From: JBDTVS01 sp040007095
Lineage (GTDB): Bacteria; Acidobacteriota; Vicinamibacteria; Vicinamibacterales; CAVVIG01
Length of the DNA: 64,000 nucleotides
Assembly (NCBI GenBank): GCA_040007095.1
Contig: JBDTVS010000049.1
Location: forward strand, 1-64,000
Reading direction: 5' to 3'
This document shows, piece after piece, positions 1-9,100 of the stretch (the stretch's first letter is position 1; every line of letters starts with the position of its first letter). The notes beneath the pieces were generated by a model, which saw nothing but the letters and a program-made list of their open reading frames with translations, ran no database searches and was not told where the DNA came from. The position numbers and the translations under genes were made by a program.

Positions 1-5
1 CGGGC

Positions 6-35
6 GGGCGCCTCGACGCCCAGAATTGCACACGT
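6..35. repeat. Short dispersed repeat, copy 1
   Basis: This 30-bp stretch matches 9801-9830 at 25 of 30 positions, with the shared blocks GGGCGCCTC, CCCAGAA and CACACGT. Both copies lie just beyond the stop codon of a minus-strand gene. Function unknown. Confidence 0.4.
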
Positions 36-98
36 TATTCATCTACGGGTCCTAAGGCAGGTCGGGCTGGTACGCCCCGCCCACCTGCTTCACCCGCC

Positions 99-1862
99 CT
101 ACCTGCCCTGGTTCCCCTGGCGCAGCAGAGGCGTCCGTCCGGTGATTCCCTTTCCTTCGACGATGGTGAGGATCTCGTTGAGGGGGACGTTCTGAAGAAC
201 TTCGGTCTCGCCGGCGTTCGGCCACCGAATCTCGAGTCGCTCCGCCTGTGCTGAGCGACCGACACCGAAGTGCACGCGGATATCGCTCTGGGCGAGGTAG
301 CTCGAACCGGCCTTGATCTCGCGAATCTGTGTATTCCCCCCGGCCGTCAACCGGAGGCGGGCACCGATGGCGTTCCGATTGCTCCGCGTTCCCTGCAGAC
401 GAAGCAGCATCACGTTGTTGTCTCGCGGGCCCTCGTTGCGCAGCAACTCGGCGGCTCCGCCGTTATTGACGGCCAGCAGATCGAGATCGCCGTCGTTGTC
501 GATGTCCCCCGCCGCCAGGGCGCGGCCGACAGTTTCCGACGCGAAGCCAGCGCCAGACAGCGGGCCCACTTCCGTGAACCGGCCTCCGCCTTCGTTGCGG
601 AACAGGAGCTTGCGCTGGGCTTCCTTGGCGCCCGGCCTGAAATGGCCTGAGTTGTTCATCACGTGTCCGTTCGAGATCGCGAGGTCGAGGTCGCCGTCGT
701 TGTCGTAGTCCAGGAACAGCGCGCCGAAGCCGACAAACGGCAGCGTCTCGATCCCCACCCGGCTCTCGGTCGTGACGTCCGCAAACAATCCTTTTCCGAG
801 ATTCCGGAAAAGTGTGTGCATCTCCAGTTCGTGATTGGTCACGAAGAGATCGAGACGGCCGTCGCCATCGTAGTCGCCGAAGTCGGTGCCCATGCCGGCG
901 CGGGTCCTGCCGTCGATCGCCACCGCGACGCCCGCCGCGAGCGCGACCTCCTTGAAGACGCCCCGGCCTTCGTTGTGGTACAGAAAGTTCGGCGTCATGT
1001 CGTTGGCCACGAAAATATCCGGCCAGCCGTCGTCGTCGTAGTCGCCGAACACGACGCCGAGCCCGTTTCCGCGGTGGGTGCCAATGCCGGCCGGCTGGCT
1101 GACATCGGAGAAGGTACCGTTGCCGTTGTTGTGGTAGAGGACGGACGCCAGGGGAGCGAAATTGAGGGGGTGACAATACACGCGGAGGCGATTGACGGTG
1201 TCGCCGCAGTAGACGTTGTTGTCGGTACGGGCGTCCACGTAGTTGGTCACGAACAGGTCGACGAAGCCGTCGCGGTCGACATCGGCGAACGCGCAACTCG
1301 TGCCGAAGGACCGCGAGCCGACGCCCGCAGCCCGCGTGACGTCGCCGAACGTCTTGCCGCCGTTGTTGTGATAGAGCGTGTTGGGTCCGACGTTGGTCAC
1401 ATACAGATCGACCCAGCCGTCGTTGTCATAGTCGGCGGCGCATGCGCCCATGCCGTACTGCCCGGTGGTGATGCCCGACCGGGAGGTCACATCTTCGAAC
1501 GTGCCGTTGCCACGATTTCGATACAACGCGTGGCGCGCTCGTGCGCCGACAGCCGAATCGATAAGGGACCCTGCGTTGACAAGAAATATGTCGACCCAGC
1601 CATCGTTGTCGTAGTCGAAGAACAGTCCGCCGCCGCTCATGATTTCGGCGAGGTGGCGCTCGGCGCTTGCGCCGTTGACGTGTCGGAAGTCGATGCCGGC
1701 GCTGGCCGCGACGTTTTCAAAGCGGACCAGCAGTGTGGGACTCTGGGCGGCAGTGCGCTGGGCGATGGACCGCGCGTCCACGACCGATAGTCCAGCGAGC
1801 ACGGCGACGAGAAGCGACGCGCCGAGGGAAAAAGACGCGGCGTGCGACGCGCGAAGATTCAA
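99..1862 (-). CDS. CRTAC1/ASPIC-UnbV family secreted protein
   Basis: A 587-residue exported protein. A hydrophobic N-terminal signal segment (about residues 10-30) is followed by at least seven FG-GAP/VCBS-type calcium-binding loops of the DxDxDG form, such as DYDNDGWVDIF, DVDRDGFVDLF and DYDGDGRLDLF, which should fold as an integrin-like beta-propeller. The last 90 or so residues carry an ASPIC/UnbV domain (IGARLRL, then RWPNAGETEVL). Family members are thought to be extracellular or periplasmic binding proteins, with no reaction established. The ATG overlaps the stop of the upstream TPR gene by 4 nt (ATGA), so the two are probably translationally coupled. A second member lies at 27113-28864. 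Confidence 0.9.
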   Translation of the reverse strand: MNLRASHAASFSLGASLLVAVLAGLSVVDARSIAQRTAAQSPTLLVRFENVAASAGIDFRHVNGASAERHLAEIMSGGGLFFDYDNDGWVDIFLVNAGSLIDSAVGARARHALYRNRGNGTFEDVTSRSGITTGQYGMGACAADYDNDGWVDLYVTNVGPNTLYHNNGGKTFGDVTRAAGVGSRSFGTSCAFADVDRDGFVDLFVTNYVDARTDNNVYCGDTVNRLRVYCHPLNFAPLASVLYHNNGNGTFSDVSQPAGIGTHRGNGLGVVFGDYDDDGWPDIFVANDMTPNFLYHNEGRGVFKEVALAAGVAVAIDGRTRAGMGTDFGDYDGDGRLDLFVTNHELEMHTLFRNLGKGLFADVTTESRVGIETLPFVGFGALFLDYDNDGDLDLAISNGHVMNNSGHFRPGAKEAQRKLLFRNEGGGRFTEVGPLSGAGFASETVGRALAAGDIDNDGDLDLLAVNNGGAAELLRNEGPRDNNVMLLRLQGTRSNRNAIGARLRLTAGGNTQIREIKAGSSYLAQSDIRVHFGVGRSAQAERLEIRWPNAGETEVLQNVPLNEILTIVEGKGITGRTPLLRQGNQGR

Positions 1863-3859
1863 CGATTCGCACCGGCGCGCCGGAGGTTGTCCTGCCGCAG
1901 CTGCTCGTAGAGGCTCAGCTCTTTTTGACTCTCGTCGAGATTCCCGAGCGCCGCATACGCCTGCGCCAGATGCTGATGAACGTCGATCGGCGCCCGCAAC
2001 TTCAGCGCCGCCTGGAAGTGTTCGATCGCTTCCGCCGCCCTCCCGGCATAGAGGAGCGCGAGGCCAAGATTGAGATGCGAGACCGCCGCGTCCGGTTCGA
2101 GCTGCAAGGCCTTGCGCAGCAACGAGACGGCCTTCTCATGGTCGCCGTTGGCCGAGCTCTCGGACGCTTCCCGACGCAGCCCGCCCAATTCGATCTCGCG
2201 AGCGTGAGCAGCCGTGGCGTCAGCCTGCAGTCGCTGGAATTCCTCGAGCTCCTTCTGTCCTTCGTCGGTCCGGCCAAGACGGACCAATGACGTGCCGAGC
2301 GTGTAGCGGGCCGGCGCGTACGCCGCGTTCAAGTCCAGCGCGCGTCGGCACGACTCTACCGCTTCCGTGTAACGTCCTTCCTTGAGATGAACCTGAGCCA
2401 TGGCGGTGAACGCGTCGGCGCGTCCGGCGGCGAGCGTGGAGACCATGGCGAATTCCGCGAGCGCTTCGGCGTGACGACCGAGCCGGGCGTAGGTGTCGCC
2501 CAGATCCTGGTGGCCGTCGGCATCATTCGGATGGGCGTCGACCCGCTTTTCGTAGGCGTCGACCGCGGCGTCGAAATTTTGCCGGGCGGCGGCCATCGCT
2601 CCCAGGCTTTGATAGATGCCGTTCAGCCCGATGAGGGGATGGTGCGCGACCGCAGCACCCAGGGCATCCAGCGCCTGCTCGTAGAGCCCTTGACGTTGGA
2701 ACAATCCGCCCAGGGCGTAGCGCGCGCGGCCCGACGCGGGAAGCCGTTCAATCGTTTGACGCAGCGCCCGTTCCGCATCCGGATATCGATGTGCTTCGAC
2801 CAGGGCGTTCGCCAGCGCCAGGCGCGTCCGCTCGTCGTCTGGAGCCAACCGCGCAGCGGTCTCGAGCTCGACCACGGCGTCATCCTCCCGGCGATCGGCC
2901 AGATACACGCTTGCGAGCATGCGATGCGATTCGGCGCGATTCGGATCCAGCTCGATGGCCACCTTGAGGTGTTCGATGGCGGCCGGTACCACGCCGTCGC
3001 GAAACACGGCGGCCGCTTTCTCCATGGCCTCCATCCGTTCGAAGGGATGAGCGGTGAGTGGATCGCGATCCAGCGCTTCCTTGAACTGGGCGATCGCGCC
3101 CCGGTAGTCTCCGTTGCGGAGAAGGGCAAAGCCATCGGCGTAGAGAACCGGCGGGAAGAACGGCTCAACGCGGGACTTCTCCTGCACGAGAGTCAATCGG
3201 ACGAACGGCGGCGCCACGGCCGTGCGGCCTTTCCCGACCGCGCGTTGCTCCCAGCTCGTTTGGAAGTTCTGGCGCGCGCGCGCAGCGTCGTCCGGCTTGC
3301 CGGATTTCGCTAGTTGGCGCGCGAGGACGTACCACCGGACCGGGTTGCGCGGGTCGAGCGTCGCCGCGGTCTGGAAGGCCTCGGTGGCCGCGTCCGGTGC
3401 GTTCATCAGCTCTTGATAGACCTGCCCCTGCACCGTGTGGATGTCCGCACCCGTCGGGTCGAGCTGATTCGCGGTCGTGAATTCACGGAGCGCGTCGGCG
3501 ACTCGACCGCGATCGAGGTACGCGCCTCCCAGGGCCGCATGCAGACGAGCGGTAGCCGCCGGCTGTACGCGGCCGATCTCGCGAGTCATGGCTGCTTCGG
3601 AGGCTTGAATGGCCGCGTCCCACTGGTCGAGACCCCGCTCCATCGATTCAAGGCTCGAACGGACGCTCGAACCTTCGTCGCCGTACGTGCCGTCCAGGCC
3701 CAGGCTGAATTGCGCGAGCGCCCGAAGGAACTCACTGTTGGGATTGGCGGCAGCCAACTGACCGGCCATTGCAGGCGCAACCGCCAGCAACGTGAGCGCG
3801 AGGCAGGTGACAACGCACCGGCCCTGCCGTCTGAACGCCCAACGCTGTCTCTTCAACAC
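1859..3859 (-). CDS. Secreted tetratricopeptide-repeat protein
   Basis: A 666-residue protein with a signal peptide (hydrophobic CLALTLLAVAPAMAG near residues 18-32) followed almost entirely by TPR units, recognisable by repeats such as AxxxLGxxYxxxGxxxxAxxxF. These provide protein-binding superhelices, probably in the periplasm. The start is GTG at 3859 with only a weak ribosome site, and a perfect TATAAT -10 lies about 20 bp upstream. It is the first gene of a two-gene operon with the CRTAC1 protein. TPR plus CRTAC1 pairs recur in acidobacterial genomes, so the TPR protein is likely a scaffold for the propeller protein, but this is inference. Confidence 0.88.
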   Translation of the reverse strand: MLKRQRWAFRRQGRCVVTCLALTLLAVAPAMAGQLAAANPNSEFLRALAQFSLGLDGTYGDEGSSVRSSLESMERGLDQWDAAIQASEAAMTREIGRVQPAATARLHAALGGAYLDRGRVADALREFTTANQLDPTGADIHTVQGQVYQELMNAPDAATEAFQTAATLDPRNPVRWYVLARQLAKSGKPDDAARARQNFQTSWEQRAVGKGRTAVAPPFVRLTLVQEKSRVEPFFPPVLYADGFALLRNGDYRGAIAQFKEALDRDPLTAHPFERMEAMEKAAAVFRDGVVPAAIEHLKVAIELDPNRAESHRMLASVYLADRREDDAVVELETAARLAPDDERTRLALANALVEAHRYPDAERALRQTIERLPASGRARYALGGLFQRQGLYEQALDALGAAVAHHPLIGLNGIYQSLGAMAAARQNFDAAVDAYEKRVDAHPNDADGHQDLGDTYARLGRHAEALAEFAMVSTLAAGRADAFTAMAQVHLKEGRYTEAVESCRRALDLNAAYAPARYTLGTSLVRLGRTDEGQKELEEFQRLQADATAAHAREIELGGLRREASESSANGDHEKAVSLLRKALQLEPDAAVSHLNLGLALLYAGRAAEAIEHFQAALKLRAPIDVHQHLAQAYAALGNLDESQKELSLYEQLRQDNLRRAGANR

Positions 3860-3879
3860 CCCAGTCGTTGTCCTGGCTG

Positions 3880-3885
3880 ATTATA
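3880..3885 (-). promoter_or_regulatory. -10 box of the TPR/CRTAC1 operon
   Basis: A perfect TATAAT on the minus strand, about 20 bp before the GTG start of the TPR gene. No convincing -35 box is seen at 16-18 bp. Confidence 0.5.
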
Positions 3886-3958
3886 AGAGCTGGGGCGTGG
3901 CGAGAGGAGCGTGAATCCGCTGTCGTCCTTCCGCTCGATCCAACGCGGGAGCGCGAAC

Positions 3959-4003
3959 TACCCATTCGGGTACTTGCCCATGAGGCGTCGTCGCCGTGAT
4001 AAT
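3959..4003 (+). promoter_or_regulatory. Palindromic operator plus sigma-70-type promoter
   Basis: The palindrome TACCC-ATTC-GGGTA (3959-3972) is followed one base later by a -35 box TTGCCC (3974-3979), an 18-bp spacer and a -10 box GATAAT (3998-4003). It lies upstream of the secreted-protein gene at 4039. The same palindrome-to-TTG arrangement occurs before the TonB receptor gene (20856-20878), which suggests a shared regulator. Confidence 0.5.
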
Positions 4004-4038
4004 CCAGTCGGGTCGATCTGACTCAAAGGAGACTGTTC

Positions 4039-5121
4039 ATGTACCAGCGCCTCACCGCTCTGACCAGCCTGGCGGCCGCTGCGATCGTCGGGACCTGCGC
4101 CGTGGCCCCGCTCGCAGGGCAGGCGACGTCCGGCGGTAACAAGGTGGCGACGGCCACTTCGGCATCTCCGGCGGGCTGGCGGACTCCACGCACCCCGTGG
4201 GGCGATCCCGATATCCAGGGAAACTTCACGAACCTCTACGAGCAAGGGACTCCCCTCGAGCGTCCCGACCAATTCGCGGGCCGTACCCTCAGCGAAGTGC
4301 GGGGCGAGGAGTTGAAGACGCTGAAGATCGCCGCGCAGGAGCGCGCGATCAGCGCGTTCCAGGGGCCTATCCACGCCCCCGACAACTGGTGGCAGGACGC
4401 ACTCGACTCGAAGCGCGGCAGCCAGGCATGGTTGGTGACCGACCCTCCAGACGGGAAGGTGCCGCCGATGACCGACGCGGCGCAGCGACGGATTGCGGCT
4501 CGCGCAGAAGCACGGCGAAACCTCGGCCACGGTCCCGCGGACTCCTATGAAGACCGCAGCCTCTACGATCGCTGCATCACCCGGGGCCTGCCTGGCTCGA
4601 TGATGCCGACCATCTACGGCAATTCCTACAAGATCGTTCAAGGACGCGGGTATGTCGCGATTCAGTACGAGATGATCCACGAAACGCGCGTCATTCCACT
4701 CGATGGCCAGCCTCACGCCGGCCGAAATATCCGCTTCGACATGGGTGACGCGCGCGGCCATTGGGAAGGCGATACGCTCGTGGTCGAGACCACGAACTTC
4801 AACGATCGCAGCGTCTACCGGAATGCCAACGCGGAGACGCTGAAGCTGGTCGAACGCTTTACCAGGGTTGGGCCGAACACGGTCAAGTGGTCGGTCACCT
4901 TCGACGATCCGTCAACCTGGACGCGGCCCTGGACGTTCTCGTTGCCACTGACCAGGAACGATGCCGAGCCGATGATGCAGTATGAATGTCACGAAGGGAA
5001 CTACGGCCTGAGAAACATTCTGAGCGGCACGCGCGCGGAAGAGCGCAACGGGGGAGGAAGCGCGAGACCGGGTAGCGAAGCCCAACCGGCTGATCTCGCG
5101 GCTCCCGCCGAGGAACGCTGA
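4039..5121 (+). CDS. Secreted protein, 'WEGDTLVV.TT' family
   Basis: A 360-residue exported protein with a signal peptide (LAAAAIVGTCAVAPLAGQ, residues 11-28). The diagnostic stretch is WEGDTLVVETTNFND near residues 240-255, then LVERFTR, a VTFDDP segment and a late YECHEGNY. No catalytic motif is recognised and no function is known for the family. The start is set by AAAGGAG 7 nt before ATG. It is monocistronic, with a promoter at 3974-4003 and a strong terminator at 5148-5172. Divergent relatives occur in this window at 31647, 32513, 34574 and 41092. Confidence 0.75.
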   Translation: MYQRLTALTSLAAAAIVGTCAVAPLAGQATSGGNKVATATSASPAGWRTPRTPWGDPDIQGNFTNLYEQGTPLERPDQFAGRTLSEVRGEELKTLKIAAQERAISAFQGPIHAPDNWWQDALDSKRGSQAWLVTDPPDGKVPPMTDAAQRRIAARAEARRNLGHGPADSYEDRSLYDRCITRGLPGSMMPTIYGNSYKIVQGRGYVAIQYEMIHETRVIPLDGQPHAGRNIRFDMGDARGHWEGDTLVVETTNFNDRSVYRNANAETLKLVERFTRVGPNTVKWSVTFDDPSTWTRPWTFSLPLTRNDAEPMMQYECHEGNYGLRNILSGTRAEERNGGGSARPGSEAQPADLAAPAEER

Positions 5122-5147
5122 CATCCTTCGCACGCGTTCGTCTTCAG

Positions 5148-5172
5148 GGGGCCGCCGGGCGGCCCCTTTTTT
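5148..5172 (+). terminator. Rho-independent terminator
   Basis: The stem GGGGCCG / CGGCCCC has a 5-nt loop and is followed by six T. It closes the transcription unit of the secreted protein at 4039-5121. Confidence 0.85.
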
Positions 5173-5228
5173 CTTGAGCGCATCGTCGAGTCGTCGTCCC
5201 GTCGTCGTTCGCTCGCCGTCCAGTCCAC

Positions 5229-8222
5229 ATGACCACGTTTGCCGACACCGCCGTTCGTGAACATCGCCTGAAGAACGCGCGATGGCGCCTCCACGCGCTG
5301 GTGGTTGGCGTCTTTATCATGGCAGGGCCGGCTCGAGTCCTTGGCGCCGAACTCCCGCTCGACAACTACGCGCTGACTGCATGGACGACCGAGAAGGGGC
5401 TTCCGCCCGGTGACGTCCTGGCGATGACGCAGGATCTCGACGGGTACTTGTGGCTGGGGACGAGCGCTGGTCTCGTTCGTTTCGACGGATTTCAGTTCGT
5501 CACCTGGGGCACGCGCGGGGAACCTGGGCTTCCGGGGCGATCCGTTCCGGCACTGGCGGGTTCGCCGGACGGGAGCCTGTGGGTCGGTTACGGTGCCGGG
5601 GGCGGCGTCAGTCGCATCCGAGGCGGCCAAATCGTCAACTACGCCGTCCGGGACGGTCTGCCGAAAGGGCCGATCGCGGCGCTGCTGGAAGACCGCTACG
5701 GCACCATCTGGGTCGGCGGCCGCGGAGGACTGTCGACCTTCCGCGCGGACCACTGGGAACCCGTCACGTCAGAAGATGGCTATCCGTTGGGCGCGGAGGT
5801 GTCGAGCCTGTTCGAAGACGCGCTGGGTCAGATCTGGGTCGGATCATCGAACGGGATTTATCGCCGCACCCGGGACAAGTTCGAGCTGGTCGATGGCGAT
5901 ACCCGCTACGTGCAGAATTTCGCCCAGGACGGCGACCAGACGGTGTGGGTCACCGACTCGTATCAAATCGCCAAACGATTGGGTCATCCCCTCGCCTTGA
6001 CCCACGGTCCGAGCGTTCGCCTGCCGGCCGCCGGCTGGCGATTGCTGAACGATCGGCGGGGACACCTGTGGGTCGCTGCGCTCGGAGGCGGCTTGCTGCG
6101 TGTTCGCAGCAGCGTCTCGAGCGGTGTGATCGAACGGTTTCGCTACGAGCACAAGATCAGCGGCTCGCCCCGTTCGCTGTTCCAGGACCGGGACAACAAC
6201 GTCTGGGTGGGCATGCGGGGCGGCGGTCTGTTGAGGCTTTCCGAAGGTCTGGTCAACGACGACGTGGTCCTCGAGGGCTTGACCAACGACGGCGTGCGTG
6301 CATTGTCGGTGGCTGACGATGGCAGCGTGTGGGTCGCCACCGGCCACAATCTGAACCGCTTCGATCAACGCGCTCGAACGGTCTTCAGCCTGCCTCAAAC
6401 GCTCTCGCTCTATAACGGCAAGCGCGGACGGATGTGGGCCGCGACCGCGCACGGCATCGGCGAGATTCAGAACGGGGCGTTTCGCCCGCTGTCGACCGCT
6501 CCCGATGTGCGTTGGGAACGAATCAGTTCGTTGATCGCCGATTCGAACGGCGACCTCTGGATGTGCAGCATCGATCAGGGATTGATGTGGTGGCGCAACG
6601 GTGCGTTGACGCAGCCCGACGAGACGCCGGATATTTCGATGCGGCCCTGCACCTTTGTGTACTCCGATCGCCGCGGCCGCGTCTGGATCGGGTTCTCGGC
6701 TGGCGGCGTTGCCGTCCAGGACGCCGACGGCTTCCGCACCTATTCGGAGGCCGATGGCTTGGCGTCAGGCGGCATCGGGGCGATCTTCGAGGATCGAACA
6801 GACGCGATGTGGATGACCACGTCTTCCGGAGTGAGCCGGTTTCAGAACGGTCGATTCACCACGCTGACGGCCGCCAACGGTCCGTTCGAAGACATCGTCC
6901 CTTCCATCGTCGACGACGATGGCGGGAATGTGTGGGTGGGTGTCAACGCCGGTTCTGGCGTCGTGCGGTTCAGCCCCCGCGAGATGGACAAAGTCGCCGT
7001 CGACCGCGCCCATCAGATCGAGTATTCGTTGTACGACGTCTCCGACGGCCTGCAGGGCGATCTCCATTGGTTGAGCCGTCCGGCGGCGGTTCGCGCCGGC
7101 GACGGCCGGCTGTGGTTCGCGACCGGCGTGGGACTCGCCGTCATCGATCCCAGAAATCTTCCACGCAGCCGGCGACCAGCGACCCCCCACATCGAACTGG
7201 CCTCGGCGGACGGCCAGACGCTGGCGCCGGTGGACCAGATGGTGCTGGCGCGCACCTCGACGCTCCGTATCGATTACGCGGCCTTGAGCCTGTCGGCGGC
7301 GTCGAAGTTGCGGTTCCGCTATTCGTTGCTGGGCCTCAACAACGACTGGATTGCGGCCGGGACGCACCGGGAAGTGTCCTACAAGAACCTTCCGCCGGGC
7401 CGCTACCGTTTCCGGGTCAGCGCGACCAACGACGGATTGTGGACCGATGCGGCGGTCTGGGAGTTCTCGGTCGCGCCGCCGTTTTTCAGGACCACGTGGT
7501 TCATCGCGTTTTCCGCGATCGGCGTGGTCTGCCTGCTGATTCTCGGGTGGTGGTTGCGGCTGCGCGCGGTCAAGACGCGATTCGCGCTGGTGTTCGCGGA
7601 GCGGACACGGGTCAGCCGCGATATTCACGACACACTGCTCCAGAGCCTGGGGGCGATTGGTCTCGAGCTCGAGGCGATTGCCAGCCAGCTGGATGCGTCG
7701 CCCGGTTCGGCCAGCGAATCACTGCGCCGCCTCCGCCGTCAGGTCACCCATTCGGTGCGCGAAGCACGCGAATGGATTTGGGAACTGCGATCGACCAGGA
7801 TGGAGCCGCGGGGTGGCCTCGTCGAGATGCTTCGACAGTGGATCGAAACGGCGACAGCGGGGAAGACGGTTCGCGTGGAGATTGCCGCCCGCGGGCGCGC
7901 GCGAGCCTGCCCGACTGACGTGGAGGAGCAGTTGCTTCGCATCGGTCAGGAGTCGGTGAACAACGCGTTGCGGCACGCCGCGCCGAATCAGATTACCGTC
8001 ACGATCGAATATCGGTCCGATGCCGTGGTCTTACGTGTGGCCGACGATGGGCGCGGCTTCGTCCCCGCCGATCTGGCTTCGGTGCCCACGGGCGAGCATT
8101 GGGGCCTGGTGACGATGAAGGAACGAGTGGCGCGAATCGGCGGCCGCTTCGAAATTCAGAGCAGTCCGGGGAGTGGCACGATCGTCGAAGCCACCGTGCC
8201 GCTTCCTGATGCAGGAGAGTAG
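5229..8222 (+). CDS. Beta-propeller/Y_Y_Y sensor histidine kinase
   Basis: A 997-residue membrane sensor kinase. After a signal/anchor segment (about residues 18-38) comes a long periplasmic region of two-component-regulator propeller repeats (recurring LWLGT, IWVGG, VWVGM), then a Y_Y_Y domain (about 695-750, ending in LPPGRYRFRV), one transmembrane helix (about 757-777), a HisKA_3 dimerisation box with the phospho-accepting His in SRDIHDTLLQ (about residue 799) and a HATPase_c domain with an N-box ESVNNALRHA and a G1 box VADDGRGF. There is no fused receiver. The stop overlaps the next gene's GTG by one base (TAGTG), so kinase and regulator are coupled and are probably cognate. The ligand is unknown; similar propeller kinases sense glycans. 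Confidence 0.92.
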   Translation: MTTFADTAVREHRLKNARWRLHALVVGVFIMAGPARVLGAELPLDNYALTAWTTEKGLPPGDVLAMTQDLDGYLWLGTSAGLVRFDGFQFVTWGTRGEPGLPGRSVPALAGSPDGSLWVGYGAGGGVSRIRGGQIVNYAVRDGLPKGPIAALLEDRYGTIWVGGRGGLSTFRADHWEPVTSEDGYPLGAEVSSLFEDALGQIWVGSSNGIYRRTRDKFELVDGDTRYVQNFAQDGDQTVWVTDSYQIAKRLGHPLALTHGPSVRLPAAGWRLLNDRRGHLWVAALGGGLLRVRSSVSSGVIERFRYEHKISGSPRSLFQDRDNNVWVGMRGGGLLRLSEGLVNDDVVLEGLTNDGVRALSVADDGSVWVATGHNLNRFDQRARTVFSLPQTLSLYNGKRGRMWAATAHGIGEIQNGAFRPLSTAPDVRWERISSLIADSNGDLWMCSIDQGLMWWRNGALTQPDETPDISMRPCTFVYSDRRGRVWIGFSAGGVAVQDADGFRTYSEADGLASGGIGAIFEDRTDAMWMTTSSGVSRFQNGRFTTLTAANGPFEDIVPSIVDDDGGNVWVGVNAGSGVVRFSPREMDKVAVDRAHQIEYSLYDVSDGLQGDLHWLSRPAAVRAGDGRLWFATGVGLAVIDPRNLPRSRRPATPHIELASADGQTLAPVDQMVLARTSTLRIDYAALSLSAASKLRFRYSLLGLNNDWIAAGTHREVSYKNLPPGRYRFRVSATNDGLWTDAAVWEFSVAPPFFRTTWFIAFSAIGVVCLLILGWWLRLRAVKTRFALVFAERTRVSRDIHDTLLQSLGAIGLELEAIASQLDASPGSASESLRRLRRQVTHSVREAREWIWELRSTRMEPRGGLVEMLRQWIETATAGKTVRVEIAARGRARACPTDVEEQLLRIGQESVNNALRHAAPNQITVTIEYRSDAVVLRVADDGRGFVPADLASVPTGEHWGLVTMKERVARIGGRFEIQSSPGSGTIVEATVPLPDAGE

Positions 8223-8857
8223 TGATCGTGTCCATGCCAGAGATTCGTGTGCTTTGTGTCGACGACCATCGCCTCATGCGCGAAGGCATCGTCCACATCG
8301 TCGGTCTGCAGCCCGACATCAAGGTCGTCGCCGAGGCCAGCAATGGCGAAGAGGCGGTCGAACAGTTCCTGCGCCACCGGCCCGACGTGACGTTGATGGA
8401 TCTGCAGCTCCCGCGCATGAACGGGCTGCAGGCGATCCGCGCCATTCGTCACGACGAGCCCGACGCCCGCGTCGTCGTGCTGACGATGTATCACGGCGAC
8501 GAGGACATCTATCGGGCGCTGCAGGCCGGCGCGGCAGGATACCTGCTGAAGGATACGGTGCCCGAGGACCTCGTGCGGGTCATCCGGGAAGTCCATGGCG
8601 GAAAGCGGGCCATTCCGCCCGACGTCGAGAGGGCGCTGGCGCTTCGCGCCACCCAGCCGGCGCTGACCTTCCGCGAATTCCAGGTGCTGGAGTTGCTGGC
8701 GACGGGCAAGCGAAACAAGGAAATCGCCGCAGATCTTGGCATCAGCAGCGATACGGCCCGAGCCCACATCAAGAGCATCTTCATCAAGTTCAACGTGCAC
8801 GATCGCACCGCGGCGCTGGCCGAAGCGCTCCGGCGCGGGATGATTCATATCGGCTAG
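8222..8857 (+). CDS. NarL/FixJ-type response regulator
   Basis: A 211-residue two-domain regulator. The receiver has the complete phosphorylation site: acidic pair D14-D15, phospho-acceptor D60 (LMDLQ), T88 and K110. The C-terminal LuxR-type helix-turn-helix spans about residues 150-205 (NKEIAADLGISSDTARAHI). GTG at 8222 overlaps the kinase stop by 1 nt and has AGGAGAG a few bases upstream; the ATG at 8234 (MPEIRV) is an alternative start. It is the likely partner of the preceding kinase and is probably a transcription factor. A closely related but phosphorylation-dead copy follows at 9101. Confidence 0.93.
   Translation: MIVSMPEIRVLCVDDHRLMREGIVHIVGLQPDIKVVAEASNGEEAVEQFLRHRPDVTLMDLQLPRMNGLQAIRAIRHDEPDARVVVLTMYHGDEDIYRALQAGAAGYLLKDTVPEDLVRVIREVHGGKRAIPPDVERALALRATQPALTFREFQVLELLATGKRNKEIAADLGISSDTARAHIKSIFIKFNVHDRTAALAEALRRGMIHIG
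8705..8832 (+). repeat. 128-bp direct repeat, copy 1 (HTH-coding)
   Basis: These 128 bases are identical to 9578-9705. They encode the DNA-binding helix-turn-helix of the first response regulator. The flanking coding sequence is clearly diverged, including at synonymous sites, which suggests recent gene conversion. Confidence 0.9.
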
Positions 8858-9100
8858 TGTCCTGCGTTCGACGATTTAGTACACGGCTTCCGGCGCGCGG
8901 CCCGGTGAAGAACACGCGTCAGGTGGGTGTTTTGAGTCGTGCTTCACAGCGGATTTGAGCACGGAACGAACATCTCCCGACATCCTCCGTCTCATTGCGT
9001 GTGGCCAAAAGACAGCTGTCAAACGTCCAAGGCTATCGACAGGTGTATTCGCGTTCGGTCAAGAGGGGCGTCTTTTTTTCCGGGAGTGGGGTAGTTCATC